This document shows positions 41,630 to 50,703 of a stretch of 64,000 nt of DNA, piece by piece. The position numbers and the translations under genes are program-made. The first letter of the stretch is position 1; every line of letters starts with the position of its first letter. The stretch spans positions 2,356,001 through 2,420,000 of the forward strand of contig NZ_JAAMPA010000001.1 in assembly GCF_011758655.1 (NCBI RefSeq). Reading direction: 5' to 3'. This DNA comes from Modestobacter marinus. Lineage in GTDB: Bacteria; Actinomycetota; Actinomycetes; Mycobacteriales; Geodermatophilaceae. Under the pieces are notes generated by a model. It saw nothing but the letters and a program-made list of their open reading frames with translations, was not told where the DNA came from and did not search any database.

Positions 41630-42400
41630 ATGATCGAACTGCGTACACCCGGGGAGATCGACGCCCTGCGCGCCGCCGGCGCGGTGGTCGCCGACATGCA
41701 CGCCGCGGTGCACGCTCTGGCCGCGCCCGGCGTCCGGCTGACCGAGCTGGACGCCGTCGCCCGGCAGGTCCTCGCCGACGCCGGGGCGACCTCCCCGTTC
41801 CTGGGCTACGCGCCGCTGCACAGCACGCCGCCGTTCCCCGGCGTGCTCTGCCTGTCGGTCAACGACGTCGCGCTGCACGGCATCCCGACGTCCCAGGAGC
41901 TCGAGGACGGCGACCTGCTCAGCGTCGACGCCGGCGCCACCCTCGACGGCTGGGTGGGCGACGCGGCCCGCACCTACCCGATCGGCGCGCCCCGCCCGGA
42001 GGACATCCAGCTGGTGGAGACCACCGAGCGGGCGCTGGCCGCCGGGATCGCCGCGGCGGTGGTCGGCAACAAGATCGGCGACATCTCGGCCGCCATCGGT
42101 GCCGTCGGCCGGGCCGGGGGCTGCGGCATCAACACCGACCAGGGCGGGCACGGAGTGGGCCGGTCCATGCACGAGGCGCCGTCCGTGCCCAACGAGGGCC
42201 GGGCCGGGCGTGGGCTGACGATGCGCGCGGGCCTGGTGATCGCGATCGAGCCGTGGTTCCTCGCCGGTGGCAGCGACGACTACCGGGTCGACGCCGACGG
42301 CTGGACCCTGCGCAGCGCCGACGGCAGCCGCGCCGCCCACGTCGAGCACACCGTCGCCGTCACCGCCGACGGCCCGAGGATCCTCACCGCCCCTCGGTAG
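41630..42400 (+). CDS. map: Type I methionine aminopeptidase
   Basis: 256 aa. It removes the initiator Met from new proteins. The five metal ligands are in place: two Asp (SVDAGAT and GDAART), His in GGHGVGRSMHE, Glu in AIEPWF and Glu in VEHTVAV. GGAAGGA precedes the ATG at good spacing. It is controlled together with the divergent XRE gene, so it is likely a regulated second copy rather than the constitutive one near ribosomal genes. Confidence 0.92.
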   Translation: MIELRTPGEIDALRAAGAVVADMHAAVHALAAPGVRLTELDAVARQVLADAGATSPFLGYAPLHSTPPFPGVLCLSVNDVALHGIPTSQELEDGDLLSVDAGATLDGWVGDAARTYPIGAPRPEDIQLVETTERALAAGIAAAVVGNKIGDISAAIGAVGRAGGCGINTDQGGHGVGRSMHEAPSVPNEGRAGRGLTMRAGLVIAIEPWFLAGGSDDYRVDADGWTLRSADGSRAAHVEHTVAVTADGPRILTAPR

Positions 42401-42405
42401 CGGCG

Positions 42406-42466
42406 CGCCGTTGGTCACCCAGTGCACCGTCCCGGACCGGGAGGCAGCACTGGGTGACCAACGGCG
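42406..42466. terminator. Bidirectional terminator with 20-bp perfect stem
   Basis: Arms 42406-42425 and 42447-42466 are perfect complements around a 21-nt loop that contains a smaller CCCGGACCGGG fold. It fills the gap between the convergent map and metB genes. Confidence 0.8.
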
Positions 42467-42467
42467 A

Positions 42468-43607
42468 TCAGGCCAGGGCCTGGTCCAGGTCCGCGAGCAG
42501 GTCGTCGACGTCCTCGATGCCGACGGACAGGCGGACCAGGTCGGCCGGCACCTCCAGCGGGGAGCCGGCGGCGCTGGCGTGGGTCATCCGGTGCGGGTGC
42601 TCGATCAGCGACTCCACCCCGCCCAGCGACTCGGCCAGGGTGAACAGCTGCGCGCGCTCGCACACCCGCAGCGCCGCCTCCTCGCCCGCCTTCAGCCGGA
42701 AGGAGACCATCCCGCCGAAGCCGGACATCTGCTTGGCGGCGATCTCGTGGTTGCGGTGCTGCGGCAGCCCCGGGTACAGCACGGCGCCGACCGCGGGGTG
42801 CTCCAGCAGCCACTCGGCGATCCGGCCGGCGTTGGCGCTGTGCCGGTCCATCCGGACGCCGAGGGTCTTCAGGCTGCGCAGCACCAGCCACGCGTCGAAC
42901 GGGCCGTTGACCGCGCCGGCGGCGTTCTGCAGGTACGCCAGCCGCTCGCCCAGCTCGGCGTCGGAGACCACGAGCGCACCGCCGACGACGTCGGAGTGCC
43001 CGCCCAGGTACTTCGTCGTCGAGTGGACGACGACGTCGGCGCCCAGCGTGAGCGGCTGCTGCAGGTAGGGGCTGGCGAAGGTGTTGTCGACGACCAGCAG
43101 CGTGCCCGCGGCGTGCGCGATCTCGGCGAGCACCGCGATGTCGGCGACGTTGAGCAGCGGGTTGCTGGGCGTCTCGCACCACAGCACCCGGGTGGTCTCC
43201 GGCGCGACGGCCTCGCGGACGGCGTCCAGGTCGTTCAGGTCGACGGGGACGTACCCGACGCCCCACGGCTCCTGCACCTTGGAGATGAGCCGGTACGTGC
43301 CGCCGTAGGCGTCCCCGCCCAGCACGATCCGGTCGCCGGGCCGGCAGACGGTGCGCAGCAGGACGTCCTCGGCGGCCAGGCCCGAGGCGAACGTCATCGC
43401 CCGGGTGCCCAGCTCCAGCGAGGCGAGCGCCGTCTGCAGCGTGTCCCGGGTGGGGTTGGCGCTGCGGCTGTACTCGTAGCCGCCGCGCAGCCCGCCGACG
43501 CCGTCCTGCTTGAAGGTGGTCGTCAGGTGCAGCGGCGGGATGACCGCGCCGGTGGCGGGGTCGGGTTCCTGCCCGGCGTGGATGGCGCGCGTGTTGAAGC
43601 CGCTCAT
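42468..43607 (-). CDS. metB: Cystathionine gamma-synthase / gamma-lyase family PLP enzyme
   Basis: 379 aa Cys/Met-metabolism PLP enzyme. The cofactor Lys is in HSTTKYLGGHSD, with the family segments YEYSRSANPTRDTLQ and CETPSNPLL. Sequence alone does not separate gamma-synthase (forward) from gamma-lyase (reverse) activity. Coupling to a cystathionine beta-synthase gene by ATGA suggests it takes part in homocysteine-to-cysteine transsulfuration and may act as lyase. The corresponding M. tuberculosis pair is Rv1077-Rv1079. Confidence 0.9.
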   Translation of the reverse strand: MSGFNTRAIHAGQEPDPATGAVIPPLHLTTTFKQDGVGGLRGGYEYSRSANPTRDTLQTALASLELGTRAMTFASGLAAEDVLLRTVCRPGDRIVLGGDAYGGTYRLISKVQEPWGVGYVPVDLNDLDAVREAVAPETTRVLWCETPSNPLLNVADIAVLAEIAHAAGTLLVVDNTFASPYLQQPLTLGADVVVHSTTKYLGGHSDVVGGALVVSDAELGERLAYLQNAAGAVNGPFDAWLVLRSLKTLGVRMDRHSANAGRIAEWLLEHPAVGAVLYPGLPQHRNHEIAAKQMSGFGGMVSFRLKAGEEAALRVCERAQLFTLAESLGGVESLIEHPHRMTHASAAGSPLEVPADLVRLSVGIEDVDDLLADLDQALA

Positions 43608-45010
43608 GACGCGACCGTAGGGGTCAGGCCGACCAGGTGGCCGAGCACGTCCTGCCGGGTGACGACGCCGGCCGGCTTGCCGTCCACGTGCACCAGCAGT
43701 GCGTCGGCGTCGCCGAGCGCGCCGACCGCGGCCGAGACCGGCTCGCCGGAGCCGATGATCGGCAGCGGGGCGGACATGTGCCGCTCGACCGGGTCGGCCA
43801 GCGTGGCCCGGCCGGTGAACAGCGCGTCCAGCAGCGTCTTCTCCGCGACCGAGCCGACCACCTCACCGGCGGTCACCGGCGGCTCGGCCTTGACCACCGG
43901 GAGCTGACTCACGCCGTACTCGCGGAGGATGTCGATCGCATCGCGCACCGTCTCGTTCGGGTGCGTGTGCACCAGCTGAGGCATCCCCGCCGCCCCCGCG
44001 CCGGACTTCGCGTCCAGCAGCTCGCCGACGGTCTCGCCGCCGCCGGCGTCCAGGAAGCCGTAGTCGGCCATCCACTCGTCGTTGAAGATCTTGTTCAGGT
44101 AGCCGCGGCCGCCGTCGGGCAGCAGCACCACCAGGACGTCGTCCTTGGTCAGCCGCTCGGCCACCCGCAGCGCGGCGACGACGGCCATCCCGCAGGAGCC
44201 GCCGACCAGCAGCCCCTCCTCGCGGGCCAGCCGCCGGGTCATCGCGAAGGAGTCGCCGTCGGAGACCGCGACGATCTCGTCGGCGATCGACTTGTCGTAG
44301 GCCTCGGGCCAGAAGTCCTCGCCGACGCCCTCCACGAGGTACGGCCGGCCGGTGCCCCCGGAGTAGACCGAGCCCTCCGGGTCCGCGCCGATGACCTGCA
44401 CCCGCCCGTCGCTGGCCTCCTTGAGGTAGCGGCCGACGCCGGAGATGGTGCCGCCGGTGCCCGCGCCGGTGACGAAGTGGGTGATCCGCCCGTCGGTCTG
44501 GGCCCAGATCTCCGGCCCGGTGGTCTCGTAGTGCGAGCGCGGGTTGGCCGGGTTGGCGTACTGGTCGGCCTTCCAGCCACCCGGGGTCTCCCGGGCCAGC
44601 CGGTCGGAGACCGAGTAGTAGGAGCGCGGGTCGGCCGGGTCGACGGCGGTGGGGCAGACGTGCACCTCGGCGCCGTAGGCCTTGAGCACGTTGATCTTCT
44701 CACTCCCCACCTTGTCCGGGCACACGAAGATGCACTTGTAGCCGCGCGTCTGGGCGACCAGGGCCAGGCCGATCCCGGTGTTGCCGCTGGTCGGCTCGAT
44801 GATCGTGCCGCCCGGCTTCAGCGCGCCGGACGCCTCGGCGGCCTCGATCATCCGCACCGCGATGCGGTCCTTCACCGAGCCGCCGGGGTTGACGTACTCG
44901 ACCTTGGCCAGCACCAGCGGCGCGTCCGGGCCGAGGTGGGCGGTCACGGAGTTCAACCGGACCAGCGGGGTGTCGCCGATGAGCTCGACGACGGACTCGG
45001 CGTACTGCAC
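43604..45010 (-). CDS. cbs: Cystathionine beta-synthase with C-terminal CBS pair
   Basis: 468 aa. The N-terminal PLP domain (cofactor Lys in GGSVKDRIA, phosphate loop TSGNTGIG) condenses homocysteine with serine. The C-terminal 130 residues form two CBS domains (about nt 43610-43990), as in human CBS, which bind adenosyl ligands. No N-terminal haem segment is present. GTG 45010 has AGGAGA upstream. First gene of the cbs-metB operon. Confidence 0.93.
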   Translation of the reverse strand: MQYAESVVELIGDTPLVRLNSVTAHLGPDAPLVLAKVEYVNPGGSVKDRIAVRMIEAAEASGALKPGGTIIEPTSGNTGIGLALVAQTRGYKCIFVCPDKVGSEKINVLKAYGAEVHVCPTAVDPADPRSYYSVSDRLARETPGGWKADQYANPANPRSHYETTGPEIWAQTDGRITHFVTGAGTGGTISGVGRYLKEASDGRVQVIGADPEGSVYSGGTGRPYLVEGVGEDFWPEAYDKSIADEIVAVSDGDSFAMTRRLAREEGLLVGGSCGMAVVAALRVAERLTKDDVLVVLLPDGGRGYLNKIFNDEWMADYGFLDAGGGETVGELLDAKSGAGAAGMPQLVHTHPNETVRDAIDILREYGVSQLPVVKAEPPVTAGEVVGSVAEKTLLDALFTGRATLADPVERHMSAPLPIIGSGEPVSAAVGALGDADALLVHVDGKPAGVVTRQDVLGHLVGLTPTVAS

Positions 45011-45113
45011 GGGGTCTCCTGCTCTGCGGGTGGGCCGGCGGCGGATCGCGCGCACCGGCGTACCCGACCATCCCACCAGACGACCGGGTGCGCCTCGGCA
45101 CGGCAGGCGGACC

Positions 45114-46337
45114 TCAGTACGGCAGGTAGTACGTGAGCAGGTCCGCGCGCAGCGGCGGGAAGAGCTGCTCGTAGAGGTCGGCGTCCCGGCCCGGGTACAC
45201 GTCCGGCCGTGTCCGGGACAGCCCGTGCATGCCGTGCGGGCCGAACAGCAGCGCACCCAGTTGGTCCGGGGCGACCCCGGCACCGCGGGCCGTGCCCGGG
45301 GCCTGCAGCCGCCCGCCGGCGACCACCGCGCCCAGTCCGTCGTCGGTCACCGGCAGCCGCCAGCTGGCCCGGTAGGTGGAGACCACGACGTCGATGCCGC
45401 CCCGGTCGATGCCGGCGGCGGTGAACCGCCGGCTGAGCACCGGGCGCAGCGCCGCCAGCAGGGCGCCGGGGTCGGGCACCCGCACGTAGTACTGCTCCGC
45501 CAGGTCGCTGCCGGCCCCCAGCCGCCCGGCCCAGGTCCGGCCGGGGAGGCTGCCCGGGCGGTCGGTGACCCGGATCAGCCGCCCCGCCGCCAGTGCGGCC
45601 ACACCGGCCAGCAGCCGGCCGGCCGCGGCGTCGTCCACCGCGGCGGGCTCGGCGAGCAGCACGTCGTCGTCCGGCTCGGGGACGCGGGCGGAGGCGACGA
45701 CCGCGCCGTCCCGCTCCAGCACCCAGGTGGTGCTGGCCTCGTGCGCCAGCAGCCAGCGCAGCCGGGCGGCCGGGTGCGGCATCGCGACGTCCGCGCCGGC
45801 CTGGGCGGCCTCCTGCAACCGGGCCAGCGCCGGCAGGTCCGCAGGCGTGGCCGGCCGGAGCCCGGGGACGGGGGCCGGGGCGCCGGCCAGCGGGCGGGCC
45901 GGGGGGACGTCGATCGCGTACTCGTAGCCGAAGAGCCGGTAGAAGTACGGGATCCCGATCATCACCTGCACCAGGTCGCCCCGGGCCGCCGAGCGCTCGT
46001 GCGCCCAGCCCATCAGCGCGCGCACCAGCCCACGCCCCTCGTACGCCCGGTCGGTGGCGACCAGCTCGACCTGGCCCGCGGGCAGGACGACGTCCTCCAG
46101 CCGCACGGACTCGGCCAGCAGGGTGGCGGTGGAGACCACCCGGTCGCCGTCCAGGACCACCGCGGTGGCCTCCCAGCCGGTGTCCGGGTCCTCGACGACC
46201 AGTCGCTGGTCGAGTGCGTCGGCGGGCTCGCCACGTTCGATCAGCAACGCCCCCACCTGGTCGAGGTCGCCGGGGCGGCAGGCCCGCAACACGAGTCCGC
46301 CGGGGAGGCGCCGAGCCGCTGCCGCCGTGCTGGTCAC
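45114..46337 (-). CDS. Eis-like GNAT N-acetyltransferase with sterol-carrier-like tail
   Basis: 407 aa from GTG 46337. The N-terminal GNAT domain has the acetyl-CoA loop VATDRAYEGRGLVRALM, then a second degenerate GNAT-like domain and an SCP2-like C-terminal region. The end, LTYYLPY, resembles Eis proteins, whose C-terminal carboxylate acts in catalysis. Eis of M. tuberculosis acetylates aminoglycosides at several amines and is a WhiB7 target. Whether this one does is unproven. Confidence 0.75.
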   Translation of the reverse strand: MTSTAAAARRLPGGLVLRACRPGDLDQVGALLIERGEPADALDQRLVVEDPDTGWEATAVVLDGDRVVSTATLLAESVRLEDVVLPAGQVELVATDRAYEGRGLVRALMGWAHERSAARGDLVQVMIGIPYFYRLFGYEYAIDVPPARPLAGAPAPVPGLRPATPADLPALARLQEAAQAGADVAMPHPAARLRWLLAHEASTTWVLERDGAVVASARVPEPDDDVLLAEPAAVDDAAAGRLLAGVAALAAGRLIRVTDRPGSLPGRTWAGRLGAGSDLAEQYYVRVPDPGALLAALRPVLSRRFTAAGIDRGGIDVVVSTYRASWRLPVTDDGLGAVVAGGRLQAPGTARGAGVAPDQLGALLFGPHGMHGLSRTRPDVYPGRDADLYEQLFPPLRADLLTYYLPY

Positions 46338-46427
46338 CCCTGGACCCTGGCGCGGGTGCCCCGGGCCGGGCAACCGAGTTCGGGTCGCGGCTCCGCCGCC
46401 CGGGACTGCGACCTGTCGCTTTACGGC

Positions 46428-46436
46428 GTATACGCT
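46428..46436 (+). promoter_or_regulatory. Candidate -10 region of the GAF-ANTAR gene
   Basis: GTATACGCT, unusually A/T-rich here, about 90 nt before the gene. No convincing -35. Confidence 0.3.
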
Positions 46437-46522
46437 CGCCTCCGCCGGGCACGCCACCCCCGGCGCAGGCGGACGTCGAACCAACGGCCCACCCGCCGCT
46501 CTGGAGAGGGACCCCCGAGACG

Positions 46523-47224
46523 ATGACCGAGAGCCTTGGCGCACTGCACCAGGAGCTGGCCGGCGTCGTCCTCGTGGGGCGGGAGCTGCCCGAGGTGTTG
46601 ACCGAGATCGTCCAGATCTCCCGCCGTGCGATCCCCGGTGCGGAGGCCACCTCGATCACGCTCATCCGTGACGACCGGGCCCTCACCGCTGCGTACGACG
46701 GACAGATCGCCATGGACGCCGATGAACTGCAGTACGAACGCGGGTACGGCCCGTGCCTGGACGCGGGACGGTCCGGTGCGGTCTTCCTGGTGGAGGACAT
46801 GCGGCGCGACGACCGCTGGCCCGACTACGCGCGGCAGGTCGCCGAGCTGGGTGTCCGCAGTTCGATGTCCATCCCGTTGCCCTTCCAGGGCGCGAACATC
46901 GGCGCGCTGAACAACTACGCCCGGACGCCCGGGGCGTTCGGTGACGCCGACGTGGCCATCGGCGAGGAGGTCGCCGCCTTCGTGGCGATCGCCGTCGGCA
47001 ACGCCGAGGCCGCGGCCCGGGCGACGAACGACGTGGCCAACATGCGCCAGGCGATGGCCTCCCGTGCGGTGATCGAGCAGGCCAAGGGCATCCTGATGGA
47101 GCGCTACAAGGTCACGCCGGAGCAGGCGTTCACGCTGCTCACCCACGCCTCCCAGCGCACCAACGTCAAGCTCCGCGACATCGCCGAGGAGCTCACCGCC
47201 ACCGGGCTGCTCCGCGGCAGCTGA
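46523..47224 (+). CDS. GAF-ANTAR antiterminator protein
   Basis: 233 aa. A GAF domain (about 15-150, with YERGYGPCLDAGRSG and SSMSIPLPFQG) precedes an ANTAR domain (about 165-225, MASRAVIEQAKGILMERYKVTPEQAF). GAF-ANTAR proteins sense a small ligand or signal and bind paired RNA hairpins to stop termination. GAGAGG lies upstream of the ATG. It is divergent from the Eis-like gene and alone in its transcript. Confidence 0.88.
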   Translation: MTESLGALHQELAGVVLVGRELPEVLTEIVQISRRAIPGAEATSITLIRDDRALTAAYDGQIAMDADELQYERGYGPCLDAGRSGAVFLVEDMRRDDRWPDYARQVAELGVRSSMSIPLPFQGANIGALNNYARTPGAFGDADVAIGEEVAAFVAIAVGNAEAAARATNDVANMRQAMASRAVIEQAKGILMERYKVTPEQAFTLLTHASQRTNVKLRDIAEELTATGLLRGS

Positions 47225-47299
47225 CGGCGGCTGGCGGACCGCGCGGGGTCGGGGCCAGGATCGGGGGCGTGAGGCAGCCGCAGCGGTGGTGAGCACCCC

Positions 47300-48688
47300 A
47301 TGACGCTCGTGCTCGGCGCCGACCTCGGCACCAGCGGCCTCAAGCTCGCTGCGTTCGACCTCGGCGGGTCGGTGGTCGCGGAGAGCGAGGTCGCCTACGC
47401 GGTGGAGCGTCCCCGGCCCGGCTGGGCACAGACGGAGGTCGCCGTCTGGCGGCGTGCGCTGGACGACGCCCTGGCCGCGGTGGCCGGGGCGCTGGGGGAC
47501 CGGCCGGTGGCGGCGCTCGGGTTCTCCGGCCAGATGCACGGCGCCGTGCTGGTGGACCGCTCGGGCGCCGCGCTCGCCCCGGCGCTGCTGTGGCCCGACC
47601 AGCGTGCGGCCGGGGAGCTGTCGCGCTGGCGCGGGCTCCCCGGGGCCGACCGCGCCGCGCTGGCGAACCCGCTGGCCGCCGGGATGACCGGGCCGCTGCT
47701 GGCCTGGCTCGGCGAGCACCAGCCGGAGCTGGTGGCCCGGGCGGCGACCGTGCTGCTGCCGAAGGACGCCGTCCGGGCCGCCCTGGTCCTCGGCACCGAC
47801 CCGGCCGTCACCGATCGCAGCGACGCCTCGGCGACCCTGCTGTGGGACGTGCCCGGGAACCGCTGGTCGACCGCGGCCACCGCTGCCGCCGGGGTCGACC
47901 CCGGCCTGCTCCCGGCCGTCCTGCCGGGATGGACCGTCGTCGGCGAGGCGCCCGTGCTGGGCCGGGACGTGCCGGTGGTGGTCGGTGGCGCCGACACCCC
48001 GCTCGCGCTCCTGGCCGCCGGCACCCGCACCGGCGTCCAGGTGAACCTCGGCTCGGGGGCGCAGGTGATCCGGCCCGGGGTGGATCCGCAGCCGGCCACC
48101 GACCCCGTCGTCCACTGCTACGCCGACGCCGTGGACGGCTGGTACGGCATGGCCGCCCTGCAGAACGCGGGGACGGCGTGGGCCTGGGTGCAGCAGGTGC
48201 TGGGCCTGGACTGGCCGGAGTTCGCCGCGAGCCTCACCACCACCCGGCCGGGGGCGGGCGGGGTGGTGTTCTGCCCGTTCCTGACCGGGGAGCGCGGCGG
48301 CGTCGCCGGCCCGGCCGACCGCGGCGGCTGGACGGGGCTGTCGGCCGACACCACCCGGGCGGACCTCGCCCGCGCGGCCCTGGAGGGCGTGGCGTGCGCC
48401 GTGGCGGCGGCGCTGGACCTGCTCGGGCCGGGGGACGGCGGGCCGGTCGTGCTGACCGGCGGGGGAGCGCGGGACGCCGGGGTGCAGCAGCTGCTCGCCG
48501 ACGTGCTCGCCCGGCCGGTCCAGCACGTGCAGGTCCGGAGCGCGTCGGCGGCCGGCGCCGCCCTGCTCGCCGCGCGCGGGGTGGGCCTGGACCTGGTGCC
48601 CGTGCGGTCGGCCGGACCGGTCGTCGAGCCCGGGCGGGCCGCGGAGTCCCGTGTCGTCCGCGAACGCTGGGCCGCGGCGCGGGCCTGA
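47300..48688 (+). CDS. xylB: Xylulokinase (FGGY family)
   Basis: 462-aa FGGY carbohydrate kinase. Both ASKHA lobes are visible: LGADLGTSGLKLAAF at the N-terminus, the xylulokinase signature FSGQMHGAVLVD near residue 75, and the C-terminal VVLTGGGARDAGVQQLLADV. It phosphorylates D-xylulose for the pentose phosphate pathway. No xylose isomerase or transporter gene adjoins it, so the substrate could be another ketopentose. Confidence 0.87.
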   Translation: MTLVLGADLGTSGLKLAAFDLGGSVVAESEVAYAVERPRPGWAQTEVAVWRRALDDALAAVAGALGDRPVAALGFSGQMHGAVLVDRSGAALAPALLWPDQRAAGELSRWRGLPGADRAALANPLAAGMTGPLLAWLGEHQPELVARAATVLLPKDAVRAALVLGTDPAVTDRSDASATLLWDVPGNRWSTAATAAAGVDPGLLPAVLPGWTVVGEAPVLGRDVPVVVGGADTPLALLAAGTRTGVQVNLGSGAQVIRPGVDPQPATDPVVHCYADAVDGWYGMAALQNAGTAWAWVQQVLGLDWPEFAASLTTTRPGAGGVVFCPFLTGERGGVAGPADRGGWTGLSADTTRADLARAALEGVACAVAAALDLLGPGDGGPVVLTGGGARDAGVQQLLADVLARPVQHVQVRSASAAGAALLAARGVGLDLVPVRSAGPVVEPGRAAESRVVRERWAAARA

Positions 48689-48786
48689 GGCCGGCTCGTC
48701 GCGCGGAACGTCAGGGCTGCTGGCACCGTTGGTGCCGATGAGCGACCCCGACCGGGGACGCAGCAGAGCAAGGGGGTGGGCGCACC

Positions 48787-48978
48787 ATGGCGTCGCTGAT
48801 GAACAAGGTCATGCAGTTCGCGAACAGCCCGAAGGGCAAGCAGGTCATCCGTCAGGCGACGGAGAAGGCCCAGCAGCTGGCCAGCGACCCGAAGAACCGG
48901 GCGAAGATCGACGACGTGCGCCGCCGGCTGCAGGGCGGCCGCGGCGGCTCCGGCACGGGGCCGGGCACCACTCGCTGA
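48787..48978 (+). CDS. Small conserved-type protein (63 aa), function unknown
   Basis: Starts MASLMNKVMQFANSPKGKQV, helical and basic, with DPKNRAKIDDVRRRL and a Gly/Ser/Thr tail. Proteins of this pattern are frequent in actinobacteria and have no assigned role. Codon use is like neighbouring genes. It ends at a terminator shared with hisN. Confidence 0.7.
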   Translation: MASLMNKVMQFANSPKGKQVIRQATEKAQQLASDPKNRAKIDDVRRRLQGGRGGSGTGPGTTR

Positions 48979-48995
48979 CCAGCTCGACCCACGCC

Positions 48996-49031
48996 GACGG
49001 CGCTCACTCCCCCCGGGGGGCGAGCGCCGTC
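48996..49031. terminator. Bidirectional terminator
   Basis: 10-bp perfect arms (48996-49005 and 49022-49031) around a G/C-rich loop, overlapping the last codons of hisN. Confidence 0.6.
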
Positions 49032-49807
49032 AGCACGTCGGGGTGCAGGACGCCGTTGCTGGCCACGGCGCTGCCCCCGGCCGGCCCGGCGTTGCCGGCC
49101 AGGTCGCTGAAGGCGCCGCCGGCCTCGCGCACGATGACGTCGAGGGCGGCCAGGTCCCACAGGGAGACCTCGGGCTCGCAGGCGACGTCGACGGCGCCCT
49201 CGGCGACCATCATGTAGCTCCAGAAGTCGCCGTAGGCCCGGGTGCGCCACACCGAGCGGGTGAGGTCGAGGAACGGCTCCAGCCGGCCCTGCTCCTCCCA
49301 GCCGGAGAGGCTGGAGTAGGACAGGCTCGCGTCGGCGAGCGCGCCCACCTGGGAGACCGTGCAGCGGGTGGCGTTCTCCAGCCGGCGCCCGGTCCAGGCA
49401 CCGGTGCCGGCCGCGGCCCACCACCGCCGGTTCAGCGCGGGCGCGGAGACCAGCCCGACCACCGGGAGGTCACCGTCGAGCAGGGCGACCAGGGTCGCCC
49501 AGACGGGCACACCGCGGACGAAGTTCTTCGTGCCGTCGATCGGGTCGATGACCCAGCGTCGGTCGCCGCGGCCGGTGCTGCCGAACTCCTCACCGAGCAC
49601 GGCGTCCCGGGTGCGGGCGCGGGCCAGCGTGCTGCGCAGCTGCTCCTCGACCGCGTGGTCGGCGTCGGTGACGGGCGTGAGGTCGGGCTTGGTCTCCACC
49701 CGGAGGTCCTGCGCCCGGAAGCGGTCCAGGCTGATCGCATCGGCCTGGTCGGCCAGTACGTGCGCCAGGCGCATGTCCTCGTTGTATCCCCGCTGGCCAG
49801 CCGTCAT
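49004..49807 (-). CDS. hisN: Histidinol-phosphatase HisN (inositol-monophosphatase fold)
   Basis: 267 aa. Two-metal phosphatase motifs are [20 protein letters not shown] and [18 protein letters not shown]. The sequence style, with [18 protein letters not shown] at the N-terminus, matches the actinobacterial HisN that completes histidine synthesis. General inositol-phosphatase activity cannot be excluded. ATG 49807 is kept because the family N-terminus begins before the second Met. Confidence 0.87.
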   Translation of the reverse strand: MTAGQRGYNEDMRLAHVLADQADAISLDRFRAQDLRVETKPDLTPVTDADHAVEEQLRSTLARARTRDAVLGEEFGSTGRGDRRWVIDPIDGTKNFVRGVPVWATLVALLDGDLPVVGLVSAPALNRRWWAAAGTGAWTGRRLENATRCTVSQVGALADASLSYSSLSGWEEQGRLEPFLDLTRSVWRTRAYGDFWSYMMVAEGAVDVACEPEVSLWDLAALDVIVREAGGAFSDLAGNAGPAGGSAVASNGVLHPDVLTALAPRGE

Positions 49808-49865
49808 GGCCAGAACCTAGCGGGCGGGGCCGGTGCGGCCCCGCCCACCGGCGGCGACGTGCTGG

Positions 49866-49928
49866 AGCGGCCCCCTCCCAGGGGCCCGCCCTGAGCTCGC
49901 GAAGGGTGGGGGGAGAGGGGGTCCTCCC
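49866..49928 (-). repeat. Palindromic element copy E
   Basis: On the minus strand it follows the DUF2795 stop as GGGAGGACCCCCTCTCC, with the centre TTCGCGAGCTCAGG and the end GAGGGGGCCGC. Confidence 0.65.
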
Positions 49929-50111
49929 TCAGTTGAAGACGGCCTTGCTGACCGCCGCCGGGGTGTCGTACTCCTGGTCGTCGATGCCCTTCAGGGCGTC
50001 GAGGACCTCCTCGCTGCCTCCCTGGGACTCCGCGTGCTTCACCACGTCGTCCTTCTTCGCCGGGTAGTCCATGCCGGACAGGGCCTTCTGGATGTCGATC
50101 GGGCTCACCAT
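49929..50111 (-). CDS. DUF2795 protein
   Basis: 60 aa from ATG 50111 (starts MVSPIDIQKALSGMDYPAKK). The DUF2795 domain is a small helical fold with conserved YPA and EVLDALKGI segments. It is widespread in actinobacteria and cyanobacteria without known function. Divergent from the DUF2087 regulator gene, 53 nt away. Confidence 0.85.
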   Translation of the reverse strand: MVSPIDIQKALSGMDYPAKKDDVVKHAESQGGSEEVLDALKGIDDQEYDTPAAVSKAVFN

Positions 50112-50152
50112 GGGCCGTCGGGTACCCGCCACCTGCGCCGGCGATGCACGGA

Positions 50153-50158
50153 TACCGT
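50153..50158 (+). promoter_or_regulatory. Leaderless-type -10 of the DUF2087 gene
   Basis: TACCGT lies 6 nt before GTG 50165, and no ribosome binding site is present. Confidence 0.45.
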
Positions 50159-50164
50159 CGGGGT

Positions 50165-50701
50165 GTGGAGGCCGGGACGATCGTCGGGTTGTTGGCCGAT
50201 CCGGTGCGGCTGAAGGTCGTGGCCGCCCTCGCCCTCGGCGCGGGCACCCTCACCGACGTCGCCGAGGCATCGGGGCTGCCGCTGAAGGACGTCGCGCTGG
50301 CCGCCCGGCGGCTGTCCCGGGCCGGGCTGGTGGACCGCGACGGTCACGCGCTCGTGCTGCACGCCGACCGCTTCGGCGAGGCGGCCCGGGCGGCGGCCGC
50401 CACCGCTCCGCCCGCACCTCAGCTGTCCGCCGACCCGGGGCAGGACGCCGTGCTGCGCGCCTTCGTCCGGGACGGCAGGCTGATCTCCGTCCCGGCGCAG
50501 CACAGCAAGCGCCGGGTCGTGCTCGAGCACCTGGTGCACGTGTTCGAACCCGGGGTCCGCTACCCGGAGCGGGAGGTCAACGCACTGCTGGCCGCCTGGC
50601 ACCCCGATGTGGCCGCGCTCCGCCGATACCTGGTGGACGAGGCGCTGCTGACCCGGGAGTCGGGGGTCTACTGGCGCAGCGGCGGTTACGTGGAGGTGTG
50701 A
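50165..50701 (+). CDS. ArsR-like HTH regulator with DUF2087
   Basis: 178 aa. The N-terminal winged helix (LLADPVRLKVVAALALGAG...LPLKDVALAARRLSRAGLV) is ArsR-like. The C-terminal DUF2087 segment (SKRRVVLEHLVHVFEPGVRYPEREVN) is found in a small group of bacterial regulators. No metal-binding Cys pair is seen, so the signal is unknown. It is followed without gap by the S51 peptidase gene. Confidence 0.8.
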   Translation: MEAGTIVGLLADPVRLKVVAALALGAGTLTDVAEASGLPLKDVALAARRLSRAGLVDRDGHALVLHADRFGEAARAAAATAPPAPQLSADPGQDAVLRAFVRDGRLISVPAQHSKRRVVLEHLVHVFEPGVRYPEREVNALLAAWHPDVAALRRYLVDEALLTRESGVYWRSGGYVEV

Positions 50702-50703
50702 CG

